Assembly (NCBI RefSeq): GCF_014196525.1
Contig: NZ_JACIDX010000002.1
Location: 343,232 to 407,231, forward strand
DNA from: Novosphingobium sediminicola
GTDB lineage: Bacteria > Pseudomonadota > Alphaproteobacteria > Sphingomonadales > Sphingomonadaceae
DNA: 64,000 bases
Direction of reading: 5' to 3'
Part shown: positions 17,365-26,266 of the stretch, piece by piece
Layout of the letters: every line of letters begins with the position of its first letter
Numbering within the stretch: position 1 is the stretch's first letter
Made by a program: the position numbers and the translations under genes
Notes under the pieces: generated by a model
Told to the model about the DNA's origin: nothing
Seen by the model: the letters and a program-made list of their open reading frames with translations, nothing else
Databases searched by the model: none

Positions 17365-18180
17365 ATGCGCTGGGTAAACCGCCAGATTTCGCGCAGTGAC
17401 AGGCTGTTATGGGGCGCTCTTCCCATCCTGCTGCTGATGTTGCTCTATATTTTCGCCGCCGCCGAGCGCCATGCGGCCAACCCTTCGGACAAGATCCTGC
17501 CGCTGCCCTCAGGGATGGCGCAGGCGATGTCCGCGCTGATCTTTGAACGCGACATGCTCTCGGGCCAGTTCCTGTTTCTGGCCGACACACTGGCCAGCCT
17601 GCAACGGCTGGGCCTCGGGCTGGGAATTGCCACGCTGGTGGCGCTGGTGTTGGGGCTACTGCTGGGGGCTTTGCCGCCGGTTCGCGCGGTGCTGGGGCCT
17701 TTGGTCACGGCGATTGCGGTGATCCCGCCGATTGCCCTGCTGCCGGTCCTGTTCATTGCGCTGGGGCTTGGCGAAACGGCCAAGGTGGCGCTGATCGCCA
17801 TCGGCGTCGCGCCGGTCATGCTGCGCGATATTGCCGGGCATGTTGCCGCCCTCCCGCGCGAGCAGATCATCAAGGCCCAGACCTTGGGCGCGGGAAGCTG
17901 GCAGATCCTGATCCGCGTCGCCCTGCCCCAAGCCATGCCGCGCCTGTTTCAGGCGGTGCGTCTGGCGCTGGGGCCGGCTTGGGTGTTCCTCATCTCCTCC
18001 GAAGCCATCGCCTCGGATGTCGGCCTTGGCTACCGCATCTTCCTCGTGCGGCGCTATCTCTCCATGGATGTGATCATCCCCTATGTGGCGTGGATCGCGC
18101 TGCTGGCCATTGCGATGGATGTCGCGCTGGCATTGGGCTCGCGCCGCTGCTTTCCCTGGGCACAAGGAGCAAACCATTGA
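17365..18180 (+). CDS. ABC transporter permease (nitrate/taurine/urea-type)
   Basis: 271 residues from ATG 17365, 4 bases after the binding-protein stop. About six membrane spans are visible, beginning WGALPILLLMLLYIFAAAE and including LGLGLGIATLVALVLGLLLG, AVIPPIALLPVLFIALGLG and PYVAWIALLAIAMDVALALG. The EAA-loop contacting the ATPase reads EQIIKAQTLGAGSWQILIRV followed by ALPQAMPRLF, the usual BPD_transp_1 sequence. It forms the inner-membrane channel with the downstream ATPase. The stop codon overlaps the ATPase start. Confidence 0.92.
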   Translation: MRWVNRQISRSDRLLWGALPILLLMLLYIFAAAERHAANPSDKILPLPSGMAQAMSALIFERDMLSGQFLFLADTLASLQRLGLGLGIATLVALVLGLLLGALPPVRAVLGPLVTAIAVIPPIALLPVLFIALGLGETAKVALIAIGVAPVMLRDIAGHVAALPREQIIKAQTLGAGSWQILIRVALPQAMPRLFQAVRLALGPAWVFLISSEAIASDVGLGYRIFLVRRYLSMDVIIPYVAWIALLAIAMDVALALGSRRCFPWAQGANH

Positions 18181-18938
18181 GCACGCTCCTCTCCTTGCGC
18201 GACCTGTGGGTCGAATATGGCGACAAGATCGTTCTGGAAAAGGTCGATCTGGATATTGCCGAAGGCTCTTTCGTCTCGATCATCGGCCCCTCGGGCGCGG
18301 GCAAGAGCAGCCTCTTGCGCGTGATCCTAGGGCAGGAAAGCCCGACGCGCGGCACGATTATGCTGGATGGCGCCCCGCTGGCGCCTGAATGCGGGCCGGA
18401 TCGCGGCGTAGTGTTTCAGCGCTATTCGGTCTTTCCGCATCTGACCGTCCTGCAAAACACGATGTTCGGGCTGGAATGCGCAGGCTCGCCGCTGACGGCC
18501 CGCCTGTTCGGCGCGGCCCGCGCCAAAGCGCGCGCAGAGGCGACCGCCATGCTGGAAGCCGTGGGCCTTGGCGACAATCTGCATATTTACCCCGCGCAAA
18601 TGTCGGGCGGGATGCAGCAGCGTCTGGCCATTGCGCAGGCGCTGATCAAACGCCCGCGCATCCTGTTGCTGGACGAACCCTTTGGCGCGCTCGACCCCGG
18701 CATTCGCGCGGATATGCACGGCCTCATCACGCAATTGTGGCGCGAATTTGGCCTCACCATCATCATGGTTACGCATGACATCCGTGAGGCTTTTTCGCTC
18801 GGCACGCGCGTTCTGGCGCTGGATAAACGCCGCCACGATCCCCACGCCCCCCACCGCTTTGGCGCCACGGCGGTTTATGACCTGCCGCTGCGCCCCCGCG
18901 AGGAAGAAGCAAGCCCCCGCGAGGAGACGGCAGCATGA
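18177..18938 (+). CDS. ABC transporter ATP-binding protein
   Basis: 253 residues from TTG 18177, which overlaps the permease stop and has AAGGAG 7 bases upstream; no ATG lies near the beginning of the conserved domain. Walker A GPSGAGKSS (37-45), Q-loop VVFQRYSVFPHLTVLQN, signature MSGGMQQRLAIAQAL, Walker B ILLLDEPFGALD and switch histidine VTHDIREA are all intact. It powers the guanidine/urea-type importer. The C-terminal tail after LALDKRRHDPHAPHRFG is short and charged. The stop overlaps the next start by four bases (ATGA). Confidence 0.92.
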   Translation: MSTLLSLRDLWVEYGDKIVLEKVDLDIAEGSFVSIIGPSGAGKSSLLRVILGQESPTRGTIMLDGAPLAPECGPDRGVVFQRYSVFPHLTVLQNTMFGLECAGSPLTARLFGAARAKARAEATAMLEAVGLGDNLHIYPAQMSGGMQQRLAIAQALIKRPRILLLDEPFGALDPGIRADMHGLITQLWREFGLTIIMVTHDIREAFSLGTRVLALDKRRHDPHAPHRFGATAVYDLPLRPREEEASPREETAA

Positions 18939-19417
18939 ACCCTCCCTCCACCTTGGCCCGGCTCAGCATGAGCCTGCCCGCCGAACTGTCGCGCAAGCTC
19001 GACATGATGGTCGAGGAGCGCGAATTGCCCTCGCGCTCGCAACTGATCGCCGAACTGATCCGCCATGCTTTGGCCAAGCATGAGAGCCTGACCCGCCCGG
19101 ACGAGATGCTGGCCGGCACCATCACGCTGGTCTATCGCGGTGACCGGGGCCGGGTGCGCCACCAACTGGCCCAGACTCAGGCCGATTACCTGACCGAAGT
19201 CATCTCCTCACAACACGTCTTTCTCGAACAGGACCAGTCGCTCGAAGTCCTGCTGGTGCAAGGCCCTGCCGTGCGCCTCAAGGATCTGTGCGATGCGCTG
19301 CGCCGGGTGCGCGGCGTGCATCAGCTCGAACTGGTCACCACCACCGCCCTGCTGCCCCCGCTTCATGCCGATGGCGCAGCATCCGACCAAACCCAACGCA
19401 AGGGAGCGGCAGCATGA
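18935..19417 (+). CDS. NikR-like ribbon-helix-helix regulator with degenerate nickel site
   Basis: 160 residues. Residues 1-50 form a ribbon-helix-helix DNA-binding unit (ARLSMSLPAELSRKLDMMVE, then RELPSRSQLIAELIRHAL). Residues 60-140 align with the ACT-like ligand domain of NikR (GTITLVYRGDRGRVRHQLAQ through RGVHQLELV). Against E. coli NikR the nickel ligands H76, H87, H89 and C95 correspond to A83, H94, F96 and S102, so three of four are lost. Nickel sensing by the known site is therefore unlikely. The gene sits in the middle of the guanidine/urea operon with ATGA overlaps on both sides and probably regulates it, perhaps through the repeats at 15894 and 16186. The effector is unknown; a pathway compound is a guess. 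Confidence 0.8.
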   Translation: MNPPSTLARLSMSLPAELSRKLDMMVEERELPSRSQLIAELIRHALAKHESLTRPDEMLAGTITLVYRGDRGRVRHQLAQTQADYLTEVISSQHVFLEQDQSLEVLLVQGPAVRLKDLCDALRRVRGVHQLELVTTTALLPPLHADGAASDQTQRKGAAA

Positions 19418-20250
19418 CAAATATACTCGCAAATACACTGGCCAATCCGATGGCCGCACGCGACCATGCCCGCGCCATGGCGGGCACCGTGGTCGAAGCC
19501 ATGCCGATCCTGCCTCCCCATGCCGATGACCTGCCCACAGGCGTAGCGCCGCAGGATCACCTCTGGGAAGAAACCATCGCGCCGGGCGGCTATGCCACGC
19601 GCCATCTGCCGCGCGGCGCCCGCCTGCGCCTGATCGACACGCAGGGCGACGCCTGCGCCAGCCTGATGATCTTCAACGCGCAAATGCCCAGCGAGCGTTT
19701 GAACGTGGCCGATACGGTCAAGGTGCAATGGAACGCCTATCTTGGCGCGGGCAAGCTGCTGCTCTCCGACATGGGCCGGGTGCTGATGAGCATCGAGGGT
19801 GATGAGGCGGGCACGCATGACTGCTTTGCCGGAACCTCCAACGCGGCCTCCAATGCCGCCAAATATGGCGACGGCACCAACAGCGGCCCACACCCCAACG
19901 GCCGCGACCGTTTCCTGCTGGGCGCGGCCAAGCATGGGCTGGGCCGCCGCGATGTCCACCCCTGCGTCAACCTGTTCAAGGGCACGCATATCGAGGAGGA
20001 CGGCACGATCACGCCGATCACCGGCCCCTTTGCGCCGGGCCGCAGCGTAGTGCTGCGCGCAGAGATGGAGGTGATCGTGGTCATCGCCAATTGCCCCCAC
20101 GTCCTCGACCCGCGCCCCGATTACACGGTCACGCCCCTGCGCGCCAGCGCATGGCGCGGGCCGATCACCCAGTCCGATGACCCCATCCGCAATGCGACGC
20201 CCGAAGGCCTGCGCGCCTTTGAAAATGTCGAAGATTACGTCCGCCGCTGA
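19414..20250 (+). CDS. DUF1989 urea carboxylase-associated protein 1, probable carboxyguanidine deiminase subunit
   Basis: 278 residues from ATG 19414, overlapping the regulator stop. DUF1989 features are GGYATRHLPRGARLRLIDTQGDACASLMIFNA, then SERLNVADTVKVQWNAYLGAGKLLLSDMGRVLMSI, a Cys/His-rich stretch (GTHDCFAGTSNA, VHPCVNLFKGT) and a C-terminal VVLRAEMEVIVVIANCPHVLDPR. The paired DUF1989 proteins of such operons form a heteromeric deiminase. It converts carboxyguanidine to allophanate plus ammonia, linking guanidine carboxylase to allophanate hydrolase. The Cys and His residues are candidate zinc ligands. This is the longer of the two subunits. Assignment rests on family knowledge plus operon order. 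Confidence 0.88.
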   Translation: MTNILANTLANPMAARDHARAMAGTVVEAMPILPPHADDLPTGVAPQDHLWEETIAPGGYATRHLPRGARLRLIDTQGDACASLMIFNAQMPSERLNVADTVKVQWNAYLGAGKLLLSDMGRVLMSIEGDEAGTHDCFAGTSNAASNAAKYGDGTNSGPHPNGRDRFLLGAAKHGLGRRDVHPCVNLFKGTHIEEDGTITPITGPFAPGRSVVLRAEMEVIVVIANCPHVLDPRPDYTVTPLRASAWRGPITQSDDPIRNATPEGLRAFENVEDYVRR

Positions 20251-20266
20251 TCGAGGAGCAGGCACC

Positions 20267-20902
20267 ATGACGCAAGATCCCCACACCGCCGGCCTGACCG
20301 GCGCCATCATCCATGACGCCATCGTCCCGGCCCGCGCGCCTTGGCTGCACACGATCCGGGCAGGCCAGACCCTGCGCATCGTCGATCTGGAAGGCAATCA
20401 GGCGGTCGATTTCCTGCTCTACAGCGCCGACGACGATGCCGAGCGCTACAGCATGCAGGATACCGTCTCGGCGCAGGGCAATCTCTTCCTGCGCGAAGGC
20501 ACAGTACTGCGTTCGAACGAAGGGCGCGCGATGATGACTATCGCGGCCACCTCAGTCGAATATCACGACACGATCGGCGGGGCCTGTTCGTGCGAATCCA
20601 ATACTTTGCGCTATGGCCACCACACCAAATCGCAACATGCCTGCGTCGAGAATTTCCTTGAGGCCAATCTGACCCAAGGGCGCGGCAAGCGTGACATCGT
20701 CTCGAACATCAACTTCTTCATGAACGTTCCGGTCGAAGCCGATGGCTCGCTGGGCATTGTCGACGGCATTTCCGCGCCGGGCCTGACGGTCGATCTGCGC
20801 GCGGAGATGGATGTGATCGTAGTCGTCTCGAACTGTCCCCAGATCAACAATCCCTGCAACGCCTTCAACCCCACCCCCGTTCGGATGATTGTATCGGCAT
20901 GA
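20267..20902 (+). CDS. DUF1989 urea carboxylase-associated protein 2, probable carboxyguanidine deiminase subunit
   Basis: 211 residues from ATG 20267, preceded by GAGGAGCAGG; an in-frame start 90 bases earlier would overlap the first subunit. It contains PARAPWLHTIRAGQTLRIVD followed by LEGNQAVDFLLYSADD, then MQDTVSAQGNLFLREGTVLRSNEGRAMMTI. A Cys/His cluster GGACSCESNTLRYGHHTKSQHACVENF and the C-terminal VDLRAEMDVIVVVSNCPQINNPCN complete it. The last segment parallels the first subunit (LRAEMEVIVVIANCPHV), showing the two are homologous partners. Predicted to pair with it in carboxyguanidine hydrolysis. The stop overlaps the carboxylase start (ATGA). Confidence 0.88.
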   Translation: MTQDPHTAGLTGAIIHDAIVPARAPWLHTIRAGQTLRIVDLEGNQAVDFLLYSADDDAERYSMQDTVSAQGNLFLREGTVLRSNEGRAMMTIAATSVEYHDTIGGACSCESNTLRYGHHTKSQHACVENFLEANLTQGRGKRDIVSNINFFMNVPVEADGSLGIVDGISAPGLTVDLRAEMDVIVVVSNCPQINNPCNAFNPTPVRMIVSA

Positions 20903-23900
20903 GTTTTGACACCGTCCTGATCGCCAATCGCGGGGCGATCGCCACCCGCATCATCCGCACTCTGCGCAAGATGAGCCTGCGCTCGGTCGCAGTCTATTCG
21001 CAGGCAGACGAGGCTTCGCTCCATGTGGCGCAGGCTGACGAAGCCATCTGCATCGGTGAAGGCAGGGCTTCCGAGAGCTATCTCAACATTCCCGCGATCA
21101 TCGCGGCGGCGCAGAAATCGGGCGCCGGGGCGATCCATCCCGGCTATGGGTTCCTTGCAGAAAGCACCGAATTTGCGCAGGCATGTGCAGAGGCGGGCAT
21201 TGTCTTTATCGGCCCCACGCCTGACAACATCCGCAGCTTTGGCCTCAAACATAGCGCCCGCGCGCTGGCCGCCGCGCATGACGTGCCGCTGGCCCCCGGC
21301 TCGGACCTGCTGACCGACGAGGCGCAGGCTCTGACAGCCGCCGCGCAGATCGGCTATCCGGTGATGCTCAAAGCCACGGCAGGCGGCGGCGGCATCGGCA
21401 TGCGCATTTGCGAAAATGACGAGGACGTGCGCGAAGGCTTTGCCGCCGTGGCCCGCCTTGGCATGAGCAATTTCGGCGATGCAGGGGTGTTCCTCGAAAG
21501 CTATATCCGCCGCGCCCGCCATATCGAGGTCCAGATCTTTGGCGACGGCGCGGGCCGCATCATGGCGCTGGGCGAGCGCGATTGCTCGCTGCAACGCCGC
21601 AACCAGAAGGTGCTGGAGGAAGCCCCTGCCCCCCTGCTGCCCCCCCATGTCCGCGCAGACCTCATCGCCTCGGCCATCCGACTGGGTCAGGCCGCCAACT
21701 ATCGCTCGGCGGGCACGGTCGAATTCCTCTATGATGCCGACCGCCAGAGCTTCTTCTTCCTCGAAATGAACACCCGCCTTCAGGTCGAACATGGCGTCAC
21801 CGAGGAGGTGATGGGCATCGATCTGGTCGAATGGATGATCCGGGGCGCAAGCGGCGATTACAGCTTCCTCGACGCGCCCACCCCCACGCCCAAGGGCCAT
21901 TCCATTCAAGTCCGCCTCTATGCCGAAGACCCCGGCCTCGATTATCGCCCCACCTCCGGCACGCTGACCGCCGTCACCTTCCCCGACAATATCCGCGCCG
22001 AAACATGGGTCATGGCGGGCAGCGAGGTCAGCGTCTGGTATGACCCGATGCTGGCGAAACTGATCGTCCATGCGCCCACTCGCGAGGAGGCCGTGGCCGC
22101 GATGCAGGAGGCGCTGGCCGCCACCCGCGTCGACGGGATCGAGACGAACCTGCGCTGGCTGCGCGATGTGGTCCGCCTGCCCGCCTTCACCAGCGGCGAG
22201 GTTTCCACCCGCGCGCTCGACAGCATCGAGTTTCGCCCCCGCGCCATCCGCGTGATCTCCGGCGGCACGGCCACCACGGTGCAGGACTGGCCGGGGCGGC
22301 AAAACCTGTGGGCGGTGGGCGTCCCCCCCTCCGGCCCGATGGATAATCAGAGCTTCCGCCTAGGCAACCGCCTGATCGGCAACAACGAAGGCACGGCAGG
22401 GCTGGAGGTCACCAACACCGGCCCGACGCTCAGCTTTACTGCGGAGGCCACAATCTGCCTGATGGGCGCGGATTTCGGCGCCACGCTGGATGGCGCGCCC
22501 ATCGCGCGCGGCGAGCCGATCCATGTCCTTGGCGGTCAGACATTGGCCATGGGCCGCGCACGCAGCGGAGGCATGCGCGGCTATATCCTGTTTGCGGGCG
22601 GCTTCGATCTCGCGCCCTATCTGGGCAGCCGCAGCACCTTTGAACTGGGCCAGTTCGGCGGCCATGCCGCGCGGCGTCTGATGGCGGGCGATACGATACA
22701 CCTGGGCGATGAACCTATGGCGGCGCCCTTGCCCTCCGCCGCCCTGCCCGAATTGCCGGGCGAATGGGCGATCCGCGTCCTTTATGGGCCCCATGGCGCG
22801 CCCGATTTCTTCACCCCCGCCGACATTGACACCATCATCGCCGCATCATGGCAGGTGCATTACAACAGCAACCGCACCGGTGTGCGCCTTGTCGGCCCCA
22901 AGCCGCAATGGGCGCGCAAGGATGGCGGCGAGGCGGGGCTGCACCCCTCGAACATCCACGACAATCCCTATGCCATTGGCGCTGTGGATTTCACCGGCGA
23001 CATGCCGATCATCCTTGGCCCCGACGGCCCCTCGCTGGGCGGTTTCGTCTGCCCCTTCGTGGTGATCGCGGCGGATCGCTGGAAAATCGGGCAACTGGCG
23101 GCGGGCGACACTTTGCGCTTCGTGCCGGTCAGCATAGAGGATGCCGCCAAGGCCGACGCCGCGCAGGAAGCCTTGCTTTCCACCGGCACGGCCATGGCCA
23201 ATACCCCCGCCCGCGCCATCGAGGCGCTCTCCCCCATTCTGGCCGAGACGCCGGCAGCATCAGGCCGCCCCCGCACTACCTATCGCCAGCAGGGCGACCG
23301 CAACATTCTGGTCGAATATGGCCCGATTACGCTGGACATCGAATTGCGCATCCGTGTCCATGCGCTGATGACCGAGCTGGAGCGGATTGCCGCGCCCGGC
23401 ATCATCGACATCGTGCCCGGCATTCGCTCGCTGCAACTGCATTTCGACGGCGCGGTGATCGATCAGGCATCCGCACTCGCCCTGCTGATCGAGGCCGAGG
23501 AAAGGCTGGGCGATCTGGCCGATTTCACTATCCCCTCGCGCATCGTCCACCTGCCGCTCAGCTGGCGCGATCCGGCGACCATCGAGACGATCGAGAAATA
23601 TATGGGCGCGGTGCGTGACGATGCGCCATGGTGCCCGGACAACATCGAATTCATCCGCCGCGTCAACGGCCTGCCCGATGCGGCCGCCGTCGAGAACCTG
23701 ATCTTCGAGGCCAATTATCTGGTGATGGGCCTTGGCGATGTCTATCTTGGCGCTCCGGTGGCAACGCCCGTCGATCCGCGCCACCGCCTTGTCACCACCA
23801 AATATAATCCCGCGCGCACATGGACGCCGCCCAATGTCGTGGGCATCGGCGGGGCCTATATGTGCATCTATGGCATGGAAGGGCCGGGCGGATACCAACT

Positions 23901-24495
23901 GTTTGGCCGCACCATTCAGGTGTGGAACACCTATCGCCAGACGCAGGATTTCATCGAGAACAAGCCCTGGCTGCTGCGCTTCTTCGACCAGATCCGCTTC
24001 TATCCGGTCAGCGCGGAAGAACTGGCCGAATGGCGGCGCGATTTTCCATCGGGGCGGCGCGCGATCCGTGTCGAGCCTTCGCAATTCCGCCTCGCCGATT
24101 ACCGCGCTTTCCTTGCCGACAATGCGCAAGGGATCGCCGAATTCGAGGCAAGGCGCGAGGCCGCCTTTGCCGAGGAACGCGAGGATTGGCAGCGCAAGGG
24201 CGAGTTCGACCGCGTATCGAGCCTGAATGAAGAGGATGCCCCCCAGACCGCCGACATCACTCTGCCCGAAGGCAGCGAATTGATCGAGGCGCCCTTTGGC
24301 GGCAGCGTGTGGAAACTGCTGGTGGCAGCAGGCGATGAAGTGAGCGCGGGCGAAACCATCGCGGTCCTCGAAACCATGAAGATGGAATGCCCGATCGAAA
24401 GTCCGGGCAGCGGCACCATCGCCGCGCTCTACATGGCCGAAAAGCAATCCCTGCAACCGGGCGCGCCGATGCTGGCGCTGCGGAGGCACGCATGA
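20899..24495 (+). CDS. Urea/guanidine carboxylase, biotin-dependent, single-chain
   Basis: 1198 residues. Domain order: biotin carboxylase (1-450, with VLIANRGAIATRIIRTLRKM, KATAGGGGIGMRICE and [19 protein letters not shown]); KipA/AHS2-like part (about 460-770, TTVQDWPGRQNLWAVGVPPSGPMD and LGPDGPSLGGFVCPFVVI); KipI/AHS1-like part (about 790-1000, YGPITLDIELRIRVHALM, IDIVPGIRSLQLHFDG and NLIFEANYLVMGLGDVYLGAP); and a biotinyl domain with LETMKMECP, biotin Lys about 1161. It carboxylates urea to allophanate or guanidine to carboxyguanidine. The adjacent DUF1989 pair favours guanidine. The residue proposed to separate the two substrates lies in the carboxyltransferase part, and the local sequence around residue 914 is WCPDNIEF; I could not align it to a reference. 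Overlaps both neighbours by four bases. Confidence 0.92.
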   Translation: MSFDTVLIANRGAIATRIIRTLRKMSLRSVAVYSQADEASLHVAQADEAICIGEGRASESYLNIPAIIAAAQKSGAGAIHPGYGFLAESTEFAQACAEAGIVFIGPTPDNIRSFGLKHSARALAAAHDVPLAPGSDLLTDEAQALTAAAQIGYPVMLKATAGGGGIGMRICENDEDVREGFAAVARLGMSNFGDAGVFLESYIRRARHIEVQIFGDGAGRIMALGERDCSLQRRNQKVLEEAPAPLLPPHVRADLIASAIRLGQAANYRSAGTVEFLYDADRQSFFFLEMNTRLQVEHGVTEEVMGIDLVEWMIRGASGDYSFLDAPTPTPKGHSIQVRLYAEDPGLDYRPTSGTLTAVTFPDNIRAETWVMAGSEVSVWYDPMLAKLIVHAPTREEAVAAMQEALAATRVDGIETNLRWLRDVVRLPAFTSGEVSTRALDSIEFRPRAIRVISGGTATTVQDWPGRQNLWAVGVPPSGPMDNQSFRLGNRLIGNNEGTAGLEVTNTGPTLSFTAEATICLMGADFGATLDGAPIARGEPIHVLGGQTLAMGRARSGGMRGYILFAGGFDLAPYLGSRSTFELGQFGGHAARRLMAGDTIHLGDEPMAAPLPSAALPELPGEWAIRVLYGPHGAPDFFTPADIDTIIAASWQVHYNSNRTGVRLVGPKPQWARKDGGEAGLHPSNIHDNPYAIGAVDFTGDMPIILGPDGPSLGGFVCPFVVIAADRWKIGQLAAGDTLRFVPVSIEDAAKADAAQEALLSTGTAMANTPARAIEALSPILAETPAASGRPRTTYRQQGDRNILVEYGPITLDIELRIRVHALMTELERIAAPGIIDIVPGIRSLQLHFDGAVIDQASALALLIEAEERLGDLADFTIPSRIVHLPLSWRDPATIETIEKYMGAVRDDAPWCPDNIEFIRRVNGLPDAAAVENLIFEANYLVMGLGDVYLGAPVATPVDPRHRLVTTKYNPARTWTPPNVVGIGGAYMCIYGMEGPGGYQLFGRTIQVWNTYRQTQDFIENKPWLLRFFDQIRFYPVSAEELAEWRRDFPSGRRAIRVEPSQFRLADYRAFLADNAQGIAEFEARREAAFAEEREDWQRKGEFDRVSSLNEEDAPQTADITLPEGSELIEAPFGGSVWKLLVAAGDEVSAGETIAVLETMKMECPIESPGSGTIAALYMAEKQSLQPGAPMLALRRHA

Positions 24496-26252
24496 ACCGT
24501 CAATCCGCCACCAAGATCGCCGCCGCCATCCGCAGCGGGCAAACCAGCGCGGTGGAGGTGGCGCGCGAAACTCTCGCCCGCCTCGCCGCCTATGACGCCA
24601 TCCAGCCGCAGATCTGGATCAGCCGGGCATCGCCCGAAACGCTGTTGGCCGCCGCCGCCGCCATCGACGCACGCGTGGCGACGGGCGAGGATCTGCCCCT
24701 TGCCGGCGTACCCTTTGCGGTGAAGGACAATATCGATGTGGCGGGGTTTGAAACCACCGCCGCCTGCCCCGCCTTTGCCTATCGGCCCGCCGCCTCGGCC
24801 CCGGTGGTCGAACGCCTGATCGCGGCGGGCGCGATCTGTGTCGGGAAAACCAACCTCGACCAATTCGCCACCGGCCTTGTCGGCACGCGCAGCCCCTATG
24901 GCATCCCGCGCAACGCCTATAACCTCGCCTATGTCAGCGGGGGGTCAAGCTCAGGCTCCTCGGTGGCGGTGGCGGCCGGATTGGCGGCCTTTGCGCTGGG
25001 CACGGATACGGCGGGATCGGGGCGGGTGCCTGCGGCCTTCAACCATCTGATCGGCTTTAAGCCCACCAAGGGGCGGTGGAGCACATCGGGTCTGGTGCCT
25101 GCCTGCCGCACGTTGGATTGCATCACCGTGTTCACCGATGACACGGCGGATGCGCGGTTGATCGACAGGGTAGTGGCCGGGTTCGATCCCGCCGATCCCT
25201 ATTCCAAACCCTTGATCGACCGCCCCCGCGCGGCGCGGACCATCGGGGTTCCACGCCGCGATCAACGCCTGTTCTTCGGCGATGCGGAGAGCGAATATCT
25301 CTATGATCGCGCGCTCGAAACACTTTCCGCGCAGGGCCAGATCGTCGAGATCGACATGGCCCCGCTGCAGGAGGCCGCGCAATTGCTCTATGGCGGCCCA
25401 TGGGTGGCCGAGCGCAGCGCCGCCATCGCGGACCTTTTGGCCGACAATCCCGATGCCATCGACCCCACCGTGCGCGCCGTGGTCGAACCGGGGCTGGAGA
25501 TAAGCGCGGTGGACCTGTGGCAGGGGATCTATCGCCTCGCCGCCTTGAAACGCCATGCCGATGAGATGTGGGAGGAGATCGACATCCTCGCCTTCCCCAC
25601 CACCGGGACAACCTATCGCGTGGCCGAATTGGCCGCCGCGCCCATCGCGCTCAACAGCAATCTTGGCGCCTATACCAATTTCGTGAACCTGCTGGATATG
25701 GCCGCGCTGGCCATTCCGGCGGGGGTGCGCGGCAATGATACCGGCTTTGGCATCACGCTGATCGGGCCTGCCGATTGCGATCTGGCGCTGCTGGACGTGG
25801 CCGATGCCTATCTCGATGCCGCCGACCTTCCCCCCATCCCACCGCTCGATCTGGAGGCTAAAATGCAGACCGTGAAACTGGCCGTTGTCGGCGCTCATCT
25901 CAAGGATATGCCCCTCCACTGGCAATTGACCAGCCGCGATGCCGCCTTTGTCGGGGCCTTTGAGACCGCGCCCAATTACCGGCTCTATGCCATGGCCGAC
26001 AGCGTGCCGCCCAAGCCTGCGCTGATCCATGCCGAAGAAGGCGCTCCGATCAAGGTGGAGGTCTATGAGCTGGGCGTGGCCGAGTTTGGCAGTTTCGTGG
26101 TCGAGGTACCCGCGCCGCTGGCCATCGGCACGGTGACGCTGGCCGATGGGTCCAGCGTCAAGGGCTTCGTGGCCGAACCGCGCGCGATTGTCGGGGCAAC
26201 CGACATCACCGATCTGGGTGGCTGGCGCGCCTATATCGCCTCGCGCGCGTAA
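24492..26252 (+). CDS. atzF: Allophanate hydrolase
   Basis: 586 residues from ATG 24492, overlapping the carboxylase stop. The amidase-signature catalytic triad is intact: Lys78 in VPFAVKDNIDVAG, the cis-Ser in VSGGSSSGSSVAVA (151-156) and nucleophile Ser175 in GTDTAGSGRVPAA. A C-terminal domain (about 440-586) ends in RAIVGATDITDLGGWRAYI, the part typical of full-length AtzF-type enzymes rather than other amidases. It hydrolyses allophanate to ammonia and carbon dioxide, completing nitrogen release from guanidine or urea without a nickel urease. Last enzyme of the pathway; the propeller gene starts within 15 bases. Confidence 0.93.
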   Translation: MNRQSATKIAAAIRSGQTSAVEVARETLARLAAYDAIQPQIWISRASPETLLAAAAAIDARVATGEDLPLAGVPFAVKDNIDVAGFETTAACPAFAYRPAASAPVVERLIAAGAICVGKTNLDQFATGLVGTRSPYGIPRNAYNLAYVSGGSSSGSSVAVAAGLAAFALGTDTAGSGRVPAAFNHLIGFKPTKGRWSTSGLVPACRTLDCITVFTDDTADARLIDRVVAGFDPADPYSKPLIDRPRAARTIGVPRRDQRLFFGDAESEYLYDRALETLSAQGQIVEIDMAPLQEAAQLLYGGPWVAERSAAIADLLADNPDAIDPTVRAVVEPGLEISAVDLWQGIYRLAALKRHADEMWEEIDILAFPTTGTTYRVAELAAAPIALNSNLGAYTNFVNLLDMAALAIPAGVRGNDTGFGITLIGPADCDLALLDVADAYLDAADLPPIPPLDLEAKMQTVKLAVVGAHLKDMPLHWQLTSRDAAFVGAFETAPNYRLYAMADSVPPKPALIHAEEGAPIKVEVYELGVAEFGSFVVEVPAPLAIGTVTLADGSSVKGFVAEPRAIVGATDITDLGGWRAYIASRA

Positions 26253-26266
26253 AGGGAGAGATGCCC

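Noticed and set aside
20611..22302. A 563-codon minus-strand frame opposite the DUF1989 and carboxylase genes
   Set aside because: Same antisense effect; the plus strand encodes intact biotin carboxylase motifs.
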